Assembly (NCBI RefSeq): GCF_900199205.1
Contig: NZ_OBMJ01000001.1
Location: 6,813,001 to 6,877,000 of the forward strand
Reading direction: 5' to 3'
Source of the DNA: Streptomyces sp. 1331.2
GTDB lineage: Bacteria > Actinomycetota > Actinomycetes > Streptomycetales > Streptomycetaceae
DNA: 64,000 nucleotides
The translations under genes were made by a program, and so were the position numbers. Numbering within the stretch: the first letter of the stretch is position 1; the number at the start of each line of letters is the position of its first letter. Positions 25,685 through 34,286 of this stretch are shown here, piece after piece. The notes beneath the pieces are model-generated. The model did no database searches and had not been told where the DNA came from. It worked only from the letters and a program-made list of their open reading frames with translations.

Positions 25685-26967
25685 AGACGAAGGACCACCG
25701 GGTGCCCGGCGAGCGGAACCTGATCGCCGGGATGCTGGTGGACGCAGTGGGCACCGGCATGTACGTGCCGTTCAGCCTGGTCTTCTTCCAGCGGATCACC
25801 GGACTGCCACTGCCGACGATCGGCACCGTCCTGACCGTCGCCGGACTGCTGGCGATGGGCGCCATGCCGGTCGGCGGCTGGGCCGTCGACCGGTTCGGTG
25901 CCCGGCGGGTGCGGCTGGCGCTCTACCTGGTCCGCGGCCTCGGCTTCCTGGCCTTCCCACTCGGCACCACCCTGCCGGTCTTCGCCCTGGTCGCCACCCT
26001 CACCGCGGCCGGCGCCCAGGCGTTCCCCGCGACCCAGCAGGCCCTGATCGGCGAGCTCGCCCAGGGGGAGCACCGGGACCGGCTGATGGCACTCGCCCGG
26101 AGCGTGAACAACGCCGGCCTCGGCGCCGGCGGTCTACTCGCGGCCGGACTGGTCCAACTCGGCGGGGACCACGGCTTCCTGGCGGTCGCCTGGCTGAACG
26201 CGGCCACCTTCTTCGTCGCGGCACTGTTCGCGCTGCGGATCAGGACCCCCCGCTCGCTCCGCCCCGCAACCGCCCGACAACCGGCCGGCTACCGCACCGT
26301 CCTGCGCGATCGCCCGTACGCAGGGCTCACCCTGGCCAACTTCCTGATCGCCCTGGGTTATTCGGCGCTCAGCGTGCTGCTGCCGGTGTACGCCGTGAGC
26401 CAGTTCGACCTGCCCGCCTCGGTGGCCGGTCCGCTGTTCGCGGTCAACACCGCGCTCTGCGCGTTCGCCGGCGTGCCGGTTGGCAGGCTCGGCCGGCGCT
26501 TCGCCCGGCGTACGCGGGTGGCCGCGGTCGGCGCCCTGGTCTTCGCCACCGCGTTCCTCGGCTACGCCCTGTTGGGCGGCATGCCCCGCCAGGGCGTGAT
26601 GGCCGGCCTGGTCGGGCTGCTGGTCCTGTACACGATCGGTGAACTGGTGCACAGCCCGAGCGCGGGCGCGCTCTCGGTGAGCGCCGCTCCCGCCGAGGCG
26701 CGCGGCCGCTACCTGGCCACCTACCAGCTGTCCTGGGCGCTGTCCCAGACCCTGGCGCCGTCACTGTTCACCGGCCTGCTGGCCGTCGACGGCCGGCTGC
26801 CCTGGCTGGTGCTGACGGCGAGCTCGACCGCGGGGGCCGTCATGCTGCTCGCCCTGGAGCAGCGGCTACCGGCCGAGGCGGTGTACACCACGACGGCCGA
26901 AGCCGTGCCGCCCGCACGCTGCGAGACCGCCGAGCCGAGGAGGCTCAGCCGGGGCCGCGCCGGCTAG
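25681..26967 (+). CDS. MFS transporter
   Basis: A 428-aa, 12-TM transporter translationally coupled to the glycosyltransferase through an ATGA overlap. Motif A appears as GGWAVDRFGARRVRLAL after TM2; the second half has LGRRFARRTRVAAVGAL. Later helices include GELVHSPSAGALSVSAAPAE and YLATYQLSWALSQTLAPSL. It resembles MFS multidrug proteins of the MdtH type. It may export the glycosylated product or the parent compound. The open frame upstream of 25681 is a shadow. Confidence 0.88.
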   Translation: MKTKDHRVPGERNLIAGMLVDAVGTGMYVPFSLVFFQRITGLPLPTIGTVLTVAGLLAMGAMPVGGWAVDRFGARRVRLALYLVRGLGFLAFPLGTTLPVFALVATLTAAGAQAFPATQQALIGELAQGEHRDRLMALARSVNNAGLGAGGLLAAGLVQLGGDHGFLAVAWLNAATFFVAALFALRIRTPRSLRPATARQPAGYRTVLRDRPYAGLTLANFLIALGYSALSVLLPVYAVSQFDLPASVAGPLFAVNTALCAFAGVPVGRLGRRFARRTRVAAVGALVFATAFLGYALLGGMPRQGVMAGLVGLLVLYTIGELVHSPSAGALSVSAAPAEARGRYLATYQLSWALSQTLAPSLFTGLLAVDGRLPWLVLTASSTAGAVMLLALEQRLPAEAVYTTTAEAVPPARCETAEPRRLSRGRAG

Positions 26968-27031
26968 CCGGCCAGTACTCGGCAGCGTTCTGCCGTCCGG
27001 CCCGGTCGGACTCGGGTCAGCCGGATGATCG

Positions 27032-27223
27032 GAAAGCAGGAACGGCGCATCGGCGATCATCGGCGCCCACCTGATCGGGCCCGACGCGACCGCGCTGACG
27101 CTCGCTGAGTGGTGAGAGCTCACCGCCCACGAGGCGGCCCGCAGCGTGCACGCCCATCCGCCCCTGGGCGAGGCGGTCGAGGAAGCCGCGCACGGCCCGG
27201 CCGGACACATGACCAATCCCTGA
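27032..27223 (+). pseudogene. C-terminal relic of a dihydrolipoamide dehydrogenase-like flavoprotein
   Basis: In one frame the sequence reads ASAIIGAHLIGPDATALTLA, then EW, a TGA stop at 27113-27115, and continues ELTAHEAARSVHAHPPLGEA followed by VEEAAHGPAGHMTNP and a final stop. The VHAHPPLGEAVEEAAHG stretch is the dimerisation-domain signature of Lpd/pyridine nucleotide-disulfide oxidoreductases, including the HxHP catalytic motif. The rest of the gene is absent and the remaining piece has an in-frame stop. It lies in the 346-bp gap between the MFS and SDR genes. Confidence 0.6.
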
Positions 27224-27313
27224 GGCGAAACCCTGCGCACACCGCGCAGCTTCGAAGCACATCACCATCCCATCGAGCGAGACCTGACGTCTCGCTCTCA
27301 AGAAAGGAACGTC

Positions 27314-28192
27314 ATGAAGGTTCTGCTCACCGGTGCCACCGGGTACATCGGCTCCGCCGTCACCGAGCACCTCACCGCCGCCGGCCACCAGGTCGTCGCG
27401 CTCACCCGTGACGCCGAGCCGCAGGCCGGCCGGGCCTGGCACGCCCAGCTGGTCGGCGACACCGCCGACGCGGCCTCGCTGGCCGGTGCGGTGACCTCCG
27501 AGATCGAAGCCGTGATCCACCTGGCTCCCCCGAGCGGCGACGCCGACGTCGACACCGCCGTCATCGAGGCGCTCGCCGCCCCGCTGCGCGGCACCGGCCG
27601 CCCCTTCGTCTACACCAGCGGCGTCTGGGTGCTCGGCGCCACCGGCGACGCGCCCCTCGACGAGGACGCGCCCACCAACGCCATCGCCATCGTCGGCTAC
27701 CGCCCGCGGATCGAGCAGCGGGTGCTGGCCGAGGTCGCCGAGGACGTGCGCGCGGTCGTCGTGCGGCCCGGCATCGTGTACGGCCGCGGTGGCGGCATAC
27801 CCGGCCTGATGACCGACTGGGCACGCGAGCACGGCACCGGCCGGTACGTCGGCTCGGCCGCGAGCCGCTGGCCGATGGTGCACGTGGACGACCTCGCCGA
27901 ACTCTTCGTACTGGCGGCGACAAAGGCCGACGCGGGCAGCGTGCTGCACGGCGTGGCGCACGAAGCGGTGCCGGTCGCGGCACTCGCCGCAGCCGCCGAC
28001 ATCGCCGCGGGTGGCACCGGCCGGGCCGAGCCCTGGCCGATGGAGCAGGCCGCCGAGGCCGTGGGCGGCCCGTTCGCCGAGGCCCTGGGCCTGAACCAGG
28101 TGGTCTCCGGCCGACGCGCCCTCGCCGAACTCGGCTGGCGGCCCAGCCGCCCGTACGTCCTGACCGAGCTGACCGGAGGCGACCGTGGCTGA
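27314..28192 (+). CDS. Extended SDR: NAD-dependent epimerase/dehydratase-like
   Basis: A 292-aa protein beginning MKVLLTGATGYIGSAVTEHL behind AAGAAAGGAACGTC. It has the GxxGxxG loop, the VIHLAPPSGD strand after the dinucleotide-binding region, YTSGVWVLG in place of the usual catalytic Ser strand, and a late RPGIVYGRGGG motif. The YxxxK pair is not obvious, so it may be an atypical SDR (NmrA or epimerase-like). The stop overlaps the next gene by 8 bp, so they are translated together. Confidence 0.85.
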   Translation: MKVLLTGATGYIGSAVTEHLTAAGHQVVALTRDAEPQAGRAWHAQLVGDTADAASLAGAVTSEIEAVIHLAPPSGDADVDTAVIEALAAPLRGTGRPFVYTSGVWVLGATGDAPLDEDAPTNAIAIVGYRPRIEQRVLAEVAEDVRAVVVRPGIVYGRGGGIPGLMTDWAREHGTGRYVGSAASRWPMVHVDDLAELFVLAATKADAGSVLHGVAHEAVPVAALAAAADIAAGGTGRAEPWPMEQAAEAVGGPFAEALGLNQVVSGRRALAELGWRPSRPYVLTELTGGDRG

Positions 28193-29015
28193 CCTCACCG
28201 GCACCACGCTGCCCGTCTGCCGCACCTGCGGCACCCAGTTCGCCGCCCCGCGCCCCGACTGCCCGGTCTGCCTGGACGAGCGCCAGTACGTCGGACGCGA
28301 CGGCCAGCAGTGGACCAGCCTGGCCGAGCTGCGAGCCGACGGCCACCGGGGCCGCTTCGAGGAACAGGGCCCGGACATCCTCGGCATCGGCAGCACCCCC
28401 GATTTCGCCATTGGCCAGCGCGCCCTGCTGCTGCGCACCGCCGCCGGCAACGTGCTCTGGGACTGCGTGCCCTACCTCGACGACGCGGTCGTCACCGAAG
28501 TGCGGGAACTCGGCGGCATCACCGCGATCGCCATCAGCCACCCGCATTTTTACTCCGCCATGGTCGACTGGGCGCACGCTTTCGACGCCCCCGTGTACCT
28601 GCACGAGGCCGACCGGCAGTGGGTGGGCCGCCCCGACCCCGCCCTGCGCTTCTGGAGCGGGCGGACCCACCGGCTGACCGACGAGCTGACGCTGATCAAC
28701 CCGGGCGTCCACTTCCCGGGCAGCACGGTCATGCACTGGAGCGCCGGCCAGGGCGCGCTCTTCACCGGCGACATCGTCAACGTCGGCCCGGACCCCCGGT
28801 GGGTCAGCATCATGTACAGCTACGCCAACCACGTCCCCGAGCGCCCCGACGCCGTGCGCGCCGCCGGCGAACTACTCGGTGGCTACCGCTTCGACCGGAT
28901 CTACGGTGCCTGGTGGGACCGCGTGGTCACCGCCGGCGGCAACGAGGTGCTGGCCCGGTCGGTCGAACGGTACCTGCGCTTCGAGCAGGCCCGGCCGATG
29001 AGGAGCGGCTCCTGA
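28185..29015 (+). CDS. Metallo-beta-lactamase-fold hydrolase with N-terminal zinc ribbon
   Basis: A 276-aa protein with a GTG start inside the previous gene. The first 30 residues hold two CxxC pairs (CRTCGTQF, CPVCLDE), a rubredoxin or zinc-ribbon-like knuckle. The MBL-fold core shows AIAISHPHFYSAMVDWAHAF, then STVMHWSAGQGALFTGDIVN and a distal HVPERPD. The HxHxDH metal motif is degenerate (HPHFYSAM), so a full di-zinc site is doubtful. Homologous genes are usually called MBL-fold hydrolase without substrate. It probably acts in the cytosol on a product of the neighbouring SDR. Confidence 0.82.
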   Translation: MADLTGTTLPVCRTCGTQFAAPRPDCPVCLDERQYVGRDGQQWTSLAELRADGHRGRFEEQGPDILGIGSTPDFAIGQRALLLRTAAGNVLWDCVPYLDDAVVTEVRELGGITAIAISHPHFYSAMVDWAHAFDAPVYLHEADRQWVGRPDPALRFWSGRTHRLTDELTLINPGVHFPGSTVMHWSAGQGALFTGDIVNVGPDPRWVSIMYSYANHVPERPDAVRAAGELLGGYRFDRIYGAWWDRVVTAGGNEVLARSVERYLRFEQARPMRSGS

Positions 29016-29181
29016 CCGGGTGGTGCCGGACGGGAGAGTGAACCGGCGCCAGCGATACGGAGCCGGCGCCGGACCGTGCGCGCGCCGCGCACTCCGAGCC
29101 CCCGCTGCGCCCGGGGCAGAGTCCCGGGCGCGGCGGGGGCGGTCGTCTGCGGTGACGACCAGGCAGGTCCGGTCCGGGGCG

Positions 29182-29400
29182 GCGGCCAGGGTTGCGGTGT
29201 CTTTCGTCCTGGCGATGTGCCTGTTCAGTGGGTATGGCAGCTCGTGCCCGTCGGGATATCGCTCGGTCATGGGCAGCCTCCTGACAGGTCTGCACCGCCC
29301 GTGCCGCCGCAATGGATACACCCCTCCGACCGGTTCCGCACTGACCCAGGCCCGCCAGAGGCTCGGCGTTGATCCGCTCAAGGCGCTGCTCGACCGAGGA
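29182..29400 (+). pseudogene. IS4-family transposase N-terminal remnant
   Basis: The frame encodes VSFVLAMCLFSGYGSSCPSG, YRSVMGSLLTGL and PPTGSALTQARQRLGVDPLK followed by ALLDR. This pattern, a hydrophobic start, a Y-x-x-V-M-x-x-L motif and the S-x-A-R-x-R-L-G helix, marks the N-terminus of IS4-family transposases. The catalytic DDE part is gone and the downstream sequence is unrelated. No inverted repeats could be found. Confidence 0.55.
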
Positions 29401-29469
29401 CCTAGAGCTCCAGCCGTTCGAGGCCCCCGATGGCACGGCGGCGGCAGCGGAATCCCGCCCGGCGTCCTC

Positions 29470-29675
29470 GCCGACGTGCAGGTCTACACGACGAACGCCA
29501 ATCCCCGGGTCCAAGGCGAGAGACGCTCCCCGTTCTGCCTGAACTCCCGGGAACGCGGCGTCGTCGCCAGCGACGCCCTGCTGACGGTCGCCGACCTGCT
29601 CGACGACGACGGCTACGACTGGTGCAGCAAGTGCCAGGGCTACGCAGTCCGCCCGACCGATCCCAGCTGTCCTGC
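29470..29675 (+). pseudogene. Unidentified gene fragment with paired cysteines
   Basis: The plus-strand frame reads VQVYTTNANPRVQGERRSPF, CLNSRERGVVASDALLTVAD and LLDDDGYDWCSKCQGYAVRP. The spaced Cys (one, then a CxxC) and the LADLL-DDGYDWCSKC layout look like a small zinc-binding module. It has no start codon or ribosome binding site of its own and ends in low-complexity sequence, so it is probably the tail of a lost gene. Codon use looks coding. No function is assigned. Confidence 0.35.
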
Positions 29676-30168
29676 TATCGCGCCGCCCCCGGATCCACGA
29701 CATCGCGCAGGAACTCGACCTCAGTCGAGGCAGCCATGACCGGCCAGGGGAGACCGGCACGGGGTACTTGATTCGGAGCACCGACTGGACGGACGGGGCC
29801 GAGTTACGTCCACGGCCCGTGACCCGCCTCCTCCACCTATCGCACACACCACGGACCCAACTGCTTCCCGTGCCCGTCCGTACAACCGCACCCCCGGTAG
29901 ACCAGGCCCCGCCGCGCACGCTGTCCCATGAGCTTCCCCTTCTCCCAATCGGGTGATCCTGGGACCAAGAGTCGCTGCCTGGTCGGGCGTGGCGGCAGAG
30001 CGTGAGGGACGGTGCGCGAGGCACGTCAGAACCACATGGCGACGACATGCTCAAGACGACACACCGTCCGGAAGATCACTATCCGCACCTGGTGGAAGCG
30101 GACCGCTTCGTCGGGGGTCCAGGTTCGGCGTTCGGGCGTGGGTGGTCGGGGGATGACGGATCCTCTCG
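29676..30168. other. Gene-poor stretch with transposon debris
   Basis: No convincing gene is seen. Around 29695-29735 one frame reads IHDIAQELDLSRG, resembling the helix-turn-helix of ISL3-type transposases, but it is isolated. Near 30075-30168 the sequence may hold the decayed first 50 codons of rmlC, broken by shifts and a stop, because the recognisable rmlC frame starts abruptly at 30169. The remainder (29740-30050) shows nothing I can identify. Confidence 0.4.
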
Positions 30169-30377
30169 GTGTCCGCCCAGGGCGTGGTGCGCGGCATCCA
30201 CTTCGCGGATGTGCCGCCCGGGCAGGCGAAGTACGTGACCTGCGTGGGCGGTGCGGTGCTGGACGTGGTGGTCGACCTGCGGGTCAGTCCGCCCAACTTC
30301 GGTCAATGGGAAGGAATCCGGCTGGACGCGGTCGAGCGGCGCGCGGTCTATCTGTCGGAGGGAGTGGGACACGGCTT
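30169..30377 (+). pseudogene. rmlC: rmlC (dTDP-4-keto-6-deoxyglucose 3,5-epimerase), 5' part, interrupted
   Basis: The frame VSAQGVVRGIHFADVPPGQA, KYVTCVGGAVLDVVVDLRVS, FGQWEGIRLDAVERRAVYLS, EGVGHG is the cupin core of RmlC, which epimerises C3 and C5 in dTDP-L-rhamnose synthesis. Normal RmlC is about 200 aa; here the first 50 or so codons are missing or scrambled, and the frame is cut by the IS256-type element at 30378. The GTG at 30169 is only the first available start. The distal part resumes at 31575 in the same phase after removing the element and one copy of its target duplication. Confidence 0.82.
30370..30377 (+). repeat. Left 8-bp target site duplication of the IS256-type element
   Basis: CACGGCTT, duplicated exactly at 31575-31582. 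It encodes part of the conserved GHGF motif of RmlC. Confidence 0.85.
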
Positions 30378-31574
30378 GATGACGTCCCGCCGAGCGGTGT
30401 AGCAGGGATCTTGACGTAACCCCTGGTCGGAAAGGAGCCATCGCGCAACTCTCCGAGTAGGCATGCTCGTTGAGTGAGAGGTGCGCTATGGCCTTGTCCC
30501 AATCTGACCTACTCCGCCCCATGGAGTCACTGCGTACGGCGGACGGAATCGAGTTGATCAGGAGCCTCGCCCAGCGGCTCCTGCAGGAGCTGATCGAGGC
30601 CGAAGCCACCGCCCGGATCGGCGCCGAGCCCGGCGAGCACACGGAGACTCGCACCACCTGGCGCAACGGCCATCGCGACAAGACCCTGACCACGCAGGCC
30701 AGCGACCTGGAGCTGACCGTTCCCAAAGTCCGCTCGGGAAGCTTCTTCCTCAGCCTGCCGGAACGCCGGCGCCGCATCGACCAGGCCCTCTACGCGGTCA
30801 TCATGGAGGCCTACGTGCTGGGCGTGTTCACCCGCTCGGTCGACGACCTGGTCAAAGCCCTCGGCGCGGACACCGGCATCTCCAAGAGCGAGGTCTCGCG
30901 CATCTGCGCCGATCTGGATGACCAGCTGACCGCCTTCCGGACCCGGCCGCTCGACCACACCCGCTTCCCCTACGTCTACCTGGACGCGACCTACTGCAAG
31001 GCCCGCGTGAACCACCAGATCGTCTCCCGGGCTGTGGTCGTGGCCACCGGCATCACCGAGGACGGCGGCCGGGAAGTCCTGGGTCTGATGGTCGGCGACA
31101 GCGAGACCGAGGTGTTCTGGGCCGAGTTCCTGCGCTCCCTGCGCGAACGCGGCCTGACCGGAGTGCGAAGCCGCGGTCCGTGCCCAGCTGGACACCGTCG
31201 CCGAGATGCTCGGCAAGCAGTTCCCCAAGGTCAGCCAGATGCTCCTGGAGGCCAAGGACGACCTGACCGCTTTCGCGGCCTTCCCCGAGCGCCATTGGAA
31301 GAAGATCCAGTCCACCAACCCGCTGGAGCGGATCAACCGCGAGATCAAGCGCCGCACCGACGTCGTCCAGGTCTTCCCCAACGACGACGCGCTCCTACGG
31401 CTGGTCACCGCGGTGCTCTTCGAGATGCACGACGAATGGATCGCCTTCCCCCGCCGCTACCTACCCGAGGCCAGCATGGAGAAGATCTACCCCAACGAGC
31501 CCAACCGGAGCGAACTCCCGCCTACTTCATGACCGTTTGCCTACGACCACTACACCACTTCATGGGACACGACC
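30378..31574 (+). mobile_element. IS256-family insertion sequence (defective) within rmlC
   Basis: A 1197-bp element bounded by 8-bp direct repeats (CACGGCTT). Its ends form imperfect inverted repeats: the first 25 bases match the complement of the last 25 at 16 positions, with the best block being GTCCC-N7-GGTGTAG. It carries one transposase reading frame in two phases. Excising the element plus one repeat restores a continuous rmlC frame, which confirms the boundaries. Confidence 0.85.
30488..31532 (+). pseudogene. IS256-family transposase with internal deletion and frameshift
   Basis: Frame 1 (30488-31165) encodes the N-terminal half, with LIEAEATARIGAEPGEHTET, RTTWRNGHRDKTL, VPKVRSGSFF and the first catalytic Asp in YVYLDATYCKARV. 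Frame 2 (31167-31532) encodes the C-terminal half with HWKKIQSTNPLERINREIKR and RTDVVQVFPN, containing the catalytic Glu. Together about 347 residues are present against about 410 in intact relatives. The missing segment is the one with the second catalytic Asp (the SDxH-type motif). The enzyme must be inactive, so the copy can move only in trans. Confidence 0.85.
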
Positions 31575-31820
31575 CACGGCTTCTGTGCACTCGCCTCTGA
31601 CGCCACGATCAGTCATCTGTGCTCGACGGCGTACCGGCCGGCCGGCGAGCACGCGGTGCACCCGGTGGACCCGGAGTTGGGCATTGCGTGGCCGGTCGGG
31701 GAGCCGCTGCTCTCAGCCAGGGATGCGATGGCACCGTCGCTGGCCGAGGCACTGGAAAGGGGGCTGCTGCCTTCGTACGCCACCTGCCTGGGGTACGGCG
31801 CGCTCCCGGGTGGGCAGTGA
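31575..31820 (+). pseudogene. rmlC: rmlC, 3' part
   Basis: Starting with the second copy of the target duplication, the frame reads HGFCALASDATISHLCSTAY, RPAGEHAVHPVDPELGIAWP, VGEPLLSARDAMAPSLAEAL and ERGLLPSYATCLGYG up to a stop at 31818. This is the distal cupin strand and C-terminal tail of RmlC. It is exactly in phase with the part ending at 30377 once the element is removed (67 plus 82 codons). Confidence 0.85.
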
Positions 31821-31986
31821 TTCCACTCATCGTTTCATCGTCGAACTTGTTTCCGACGCCTCCAGGTGGGTGAATGGCAATCAGTTCCGCCAGCGTCTGT
31901 GAGCGTCGCGGGATTGATGTCGTTCGTGTGCGACCGTGATCGGCGAAAGGATCCCCGCTGATGTAGGTCTGCACGAAAGGAAGCCC

Positions 31987-33636
31987 ATGACGACACGAGG
32001 CATCACAGGCGCCGTCCGCAGGATCGCTGGTCGATCCAGGCCGGCGGCGTTGGTTCTCACGTGCGTGACCAGCGTCCTGATCGGTGTGGTCGGACCCCTG
32101 AGCACGAACGCGAACGCGGGCGCGAGGGTGGTCACGCCGCCCGTCTCACTGGGTACCGCCGCCGGCTTTGCGGTTCTCGCCGCGTCGACCGTCACCAATA
32201 CCGGCGCCACCGTGATCAACGGCGACCTCGGACTGAGCCCGGGCACTTCGGTGACCGGGTTTCCTCCCGGGCGGGTGAACGGCACCCAACACGTCGCCGA
32301 TGCTGCCGCGGTGCAGGCTCAGAACGACCTGACGGCCGCCTACAACGACGCCGCGGCGCGCCCGGCCACCGCCACCGTTCCCACGGAACTCGGCGGCACC
32401 ACCAAGACCCCCGGCGTGTACGACTCCGCGGCGGGCACGTTCGGGATCACCGGAACGCTGACGCTGGACGCCCAGGGCGACCCGAACGCCGTGTTCATCT
32501 TCAAGGCCGCGTCCACGCTGACCACGGCATCGGCGAGCAGTGTCGACCTCGTCAACGGTGCGCAGGCATGCAACGTCTTCTGGCAGGTCGGCAGCTCCGC
32601 GACACTTGGAACCAGTTCCACGCTGCGGGGAAGCGTTCTGGCGCAGGCGTCGATCACCGTCACGACGGGCGTGACCGTGGACGGTCGGACACTGGCCCGC
32701 ACCGCCGCGGTCTCACTGGACACTGACACGATCACCCGCCCGGCCTGTGCCGCATCGCCGCACAATGCCTACGTCACCAACCTCTTCGACGGCACGGTGT
32801 CGGTGATCGACACGGCCACCAACGCCGTCACCGCCACCGTCACCGTCGGCGACGGTCCGCATGGAGTCGCCGTCACCCCGGACGGGACGCACGCCTACGT
32901 CACCGACGAATGGGACGGCACGGTGTCGGTGATCGACACGGCCACCAATGCCGTCACCGCCACCGTCACCGTCGGCAGCGGCCCGTTCGGAGTCGCTGTC
33001 GCCCCGGACGGGACGCACGCCTACGTCACCGACGAATGGGACGGCACGGTGTCGGTGATCGACACGGCCACCAATGCCGTCACCGCCACCGTCACCGTCG
33101 GCAACAGCCCGCATGGAGTCGCCGTCACCCCGGACGGGACGCACGCCTACGTCACCGACGAATGGGACGGCACGGTGTCGGTGATCGACACGGCCACCAA
33201 CGCCGTCACCGCCACCGTCACCGTCGGCAACAGCCCGCAGGGAGTCGCCGTCACCCCCGACGGGACGCACGCCTACGTCACCAACAGCGGGGATGGCACG
33301 GTGTCGGTGATCGACACGGCTACCAACGCCGTCACCGCCACCGTCACCGTCGGCAACAGCCCGCAAGAAGTCGCCGTCACCCCCGACGGGACACACGCCT
33401 ACGTCACCAACCTCTTCGACGGCACGGTGTCGGTGATCGACACGGCCACCAACGCCGTCACCGCCACCGTCACCGTCGGCGACGGTCCGTTCGGAGTCGC
33501 CGTCACCCCGGACGGGACGCACGCCTACGTCACCGACGAATGGGACGGCACGGTGTCGGTGATCGACACGGCTACCAACGCCGTCACCGCCACCGTCACC
33601 GTCGGCTTCTTCCCGGTCGGAGTCGCCTCCTCGTAG
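31987..33636 (+). CDS. Secreted DUF3494 (ice-binding-like) domain fused to a seven-repeat YVTN propeller
   Basis: A 549-aa exported protein. The ATG at 31987 lies behind GAAAGGAAG; an upstream ATG is unsupported. A basic N-terminus and hydrophobic core end in a NANA-type cleavage site near residue 42. Residues 50-255 form a DUF3494 beta-helix domain (LGTAAGFAVLAASTVTNTGA, NGDLGLSPGTSVTGFPPG, DPNAVFIFKAASTL), the fold of ice-binding proteins but also of bacterial adhesins. Residues 260-549 are seven 42-residue repeats of the YVTN type (AYVTDEWDGTVSVIDTATNA), enough for one complete seven-bladed propeller. No sorting motif is seen. It is probably a surface or matrix adhesin; antifreeze activity is not implied. 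Confidence 0.88.
   Translation: MTTRGITGAVRRIAGRSRPAALVLTCVTSVLIGVVGPLSTNANAGARVVTPPVSLGTAAGFAVLAASTVTNTGATVINGDLGLSPGTSVTGFPPGRVNGTQHVADAAAVQAQNDLTAAYNDAAARPATATVPTELGGTTKTPGVYDSAAGTFGITGTLTLDAQGDPNAVFIFKAASTLTTASASSVDLVNGAQACNVFWQVGSSATLGTSSTLRGSVLAQASITVTTGVTVDGRTLARTAAVSLDTDTITRPACAASPHNAYVTNLFDGTVSVIDTATNAVTATVTVGDGPHGVAVTPDGTHAYVTDEWDGTVSVIDTATNAVTATVTVGSGPFGVAVAPDGTHAYVTDEWDGTVSVIDTATNAVTATVTVGNSPHGVAVTPDGTHAYVTDEWDGTVSVIDTATNAVTATVTVGNSPQGVAVTPDGTHAYVTNSGDGTVSVIDTATNAVTATVTVGNSPQEVAVTPDGTHAYVTNLFDGTVSVIDTATNAVTATVTVGDGPFGVAVTPDGTHAYVTDEWDGTVSVIDTATNAVTATVTVGFFPVGVASS
32767..33636 (+). repeat. Seven tandem 126-bp repeats encoding propeller blades
   Basis: Units of 126 bp are nearly identical in DNA as well as protein. 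Differences concentrate at two spots: the turn after AYVT (NLFDG, DEWDG, NSGDG) and the segment before VAVTPDG (GDGPHG, GSGPFG, GNSPHG, GNSPQG, GNSPQE, GDGPFG). This indicates recent unit duplication or gene conversion rather than an ancient propeller. Confidence 0.9.
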
Positions 33637-34286
33637 GGCAGGTCGCTGCCCCGGTGGCGCACTGCCACAGGCGCGGTCAGCGGACCCACGTCGGGAGCTG
33701 TACGCGCGGGAGTGCCTTCTGCGCTGGGGCAGTGAGGCTTGCTTCAAGTGTCGCGTTGGTCCGGCAAGAGGCACGTTGCCGGACCGATCGCGCGCCGATC
33801 GCAGCCGCGGAGCCGGGTGCGATCCCGCTTGGTCGGTGCCTGAGGAGGCGCCCGTGGGCGGCGGCGAGGCGATCGGGGGCGTTGCCTGTGCGGCGGGGAG
33901 CGTCGGCGCCCGTGAGGTGGCCTGGCGCAGGTGGCCACCACGACCACCTGCGACCTGTGAGGTGGTTCTGACTCCGCGGCCGGTGGCGAACTGGAGTCTC
34001 GAAGTCACACGCCGGCTTCCCCGGAGAGCTGATCGGCTGTCATGGGATCGTGTGCGGCCGAGAAGCGGCTTGACGCGCCACGAGCCCTCGGGGCGGTGAG
34101 GTCGCGCGGGCCCGTGACGTCGTGGCTATTGGGGTGAAAAAGCGGCGAAGCAGGGCGAATTTGGTATAGGTGAAAACGTTTGATCACATACTTATACGGC
34201 CTGACGAACGGTGTGGTTCATCCCTCAGCACCCCCTGGTTGGTGCACTTCTGCGTGTTTGCTTTGAGTTCTTCCGGAGGCTCGAGA
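33637..34286. other. 650-bp intergenic region upstream of the collagen-like gene
   Basis: No gene is apparent. It contains the hairpin at 33758-33785. The last 130 bp (about 34160-34200) are noticeably AT-rich for this genome, with TTGGTATAGG and CATACTTATACG; I take this as the probable promoter area of the collagen-like gene, although no well-spaced -35/-10 pair can be fixed. Confidence 0.4.
33758..33785 (+). terminator. Terminator after the DUF3494-YVTN gene
   Basis: A perfect 10-bp stem, GGTCCGGCAA / TTGCCGGACC, with an 8-nt loop, 121 bp after the stop codon. Confidence 0.65.

Noticed and set aside
30470..31600. One continuous 376-codon transposase frame
   Set aside because: Transposase similarity leaves this frame at about 31165 and continues in another, so the distal part of the long frame is not real protein.
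32767..33636. Regular repeats that could suggest a CRISPR array
   Set aside because: The units are 126 bp, contiguous, without spacers, and encode propeller blades in one reading frame.
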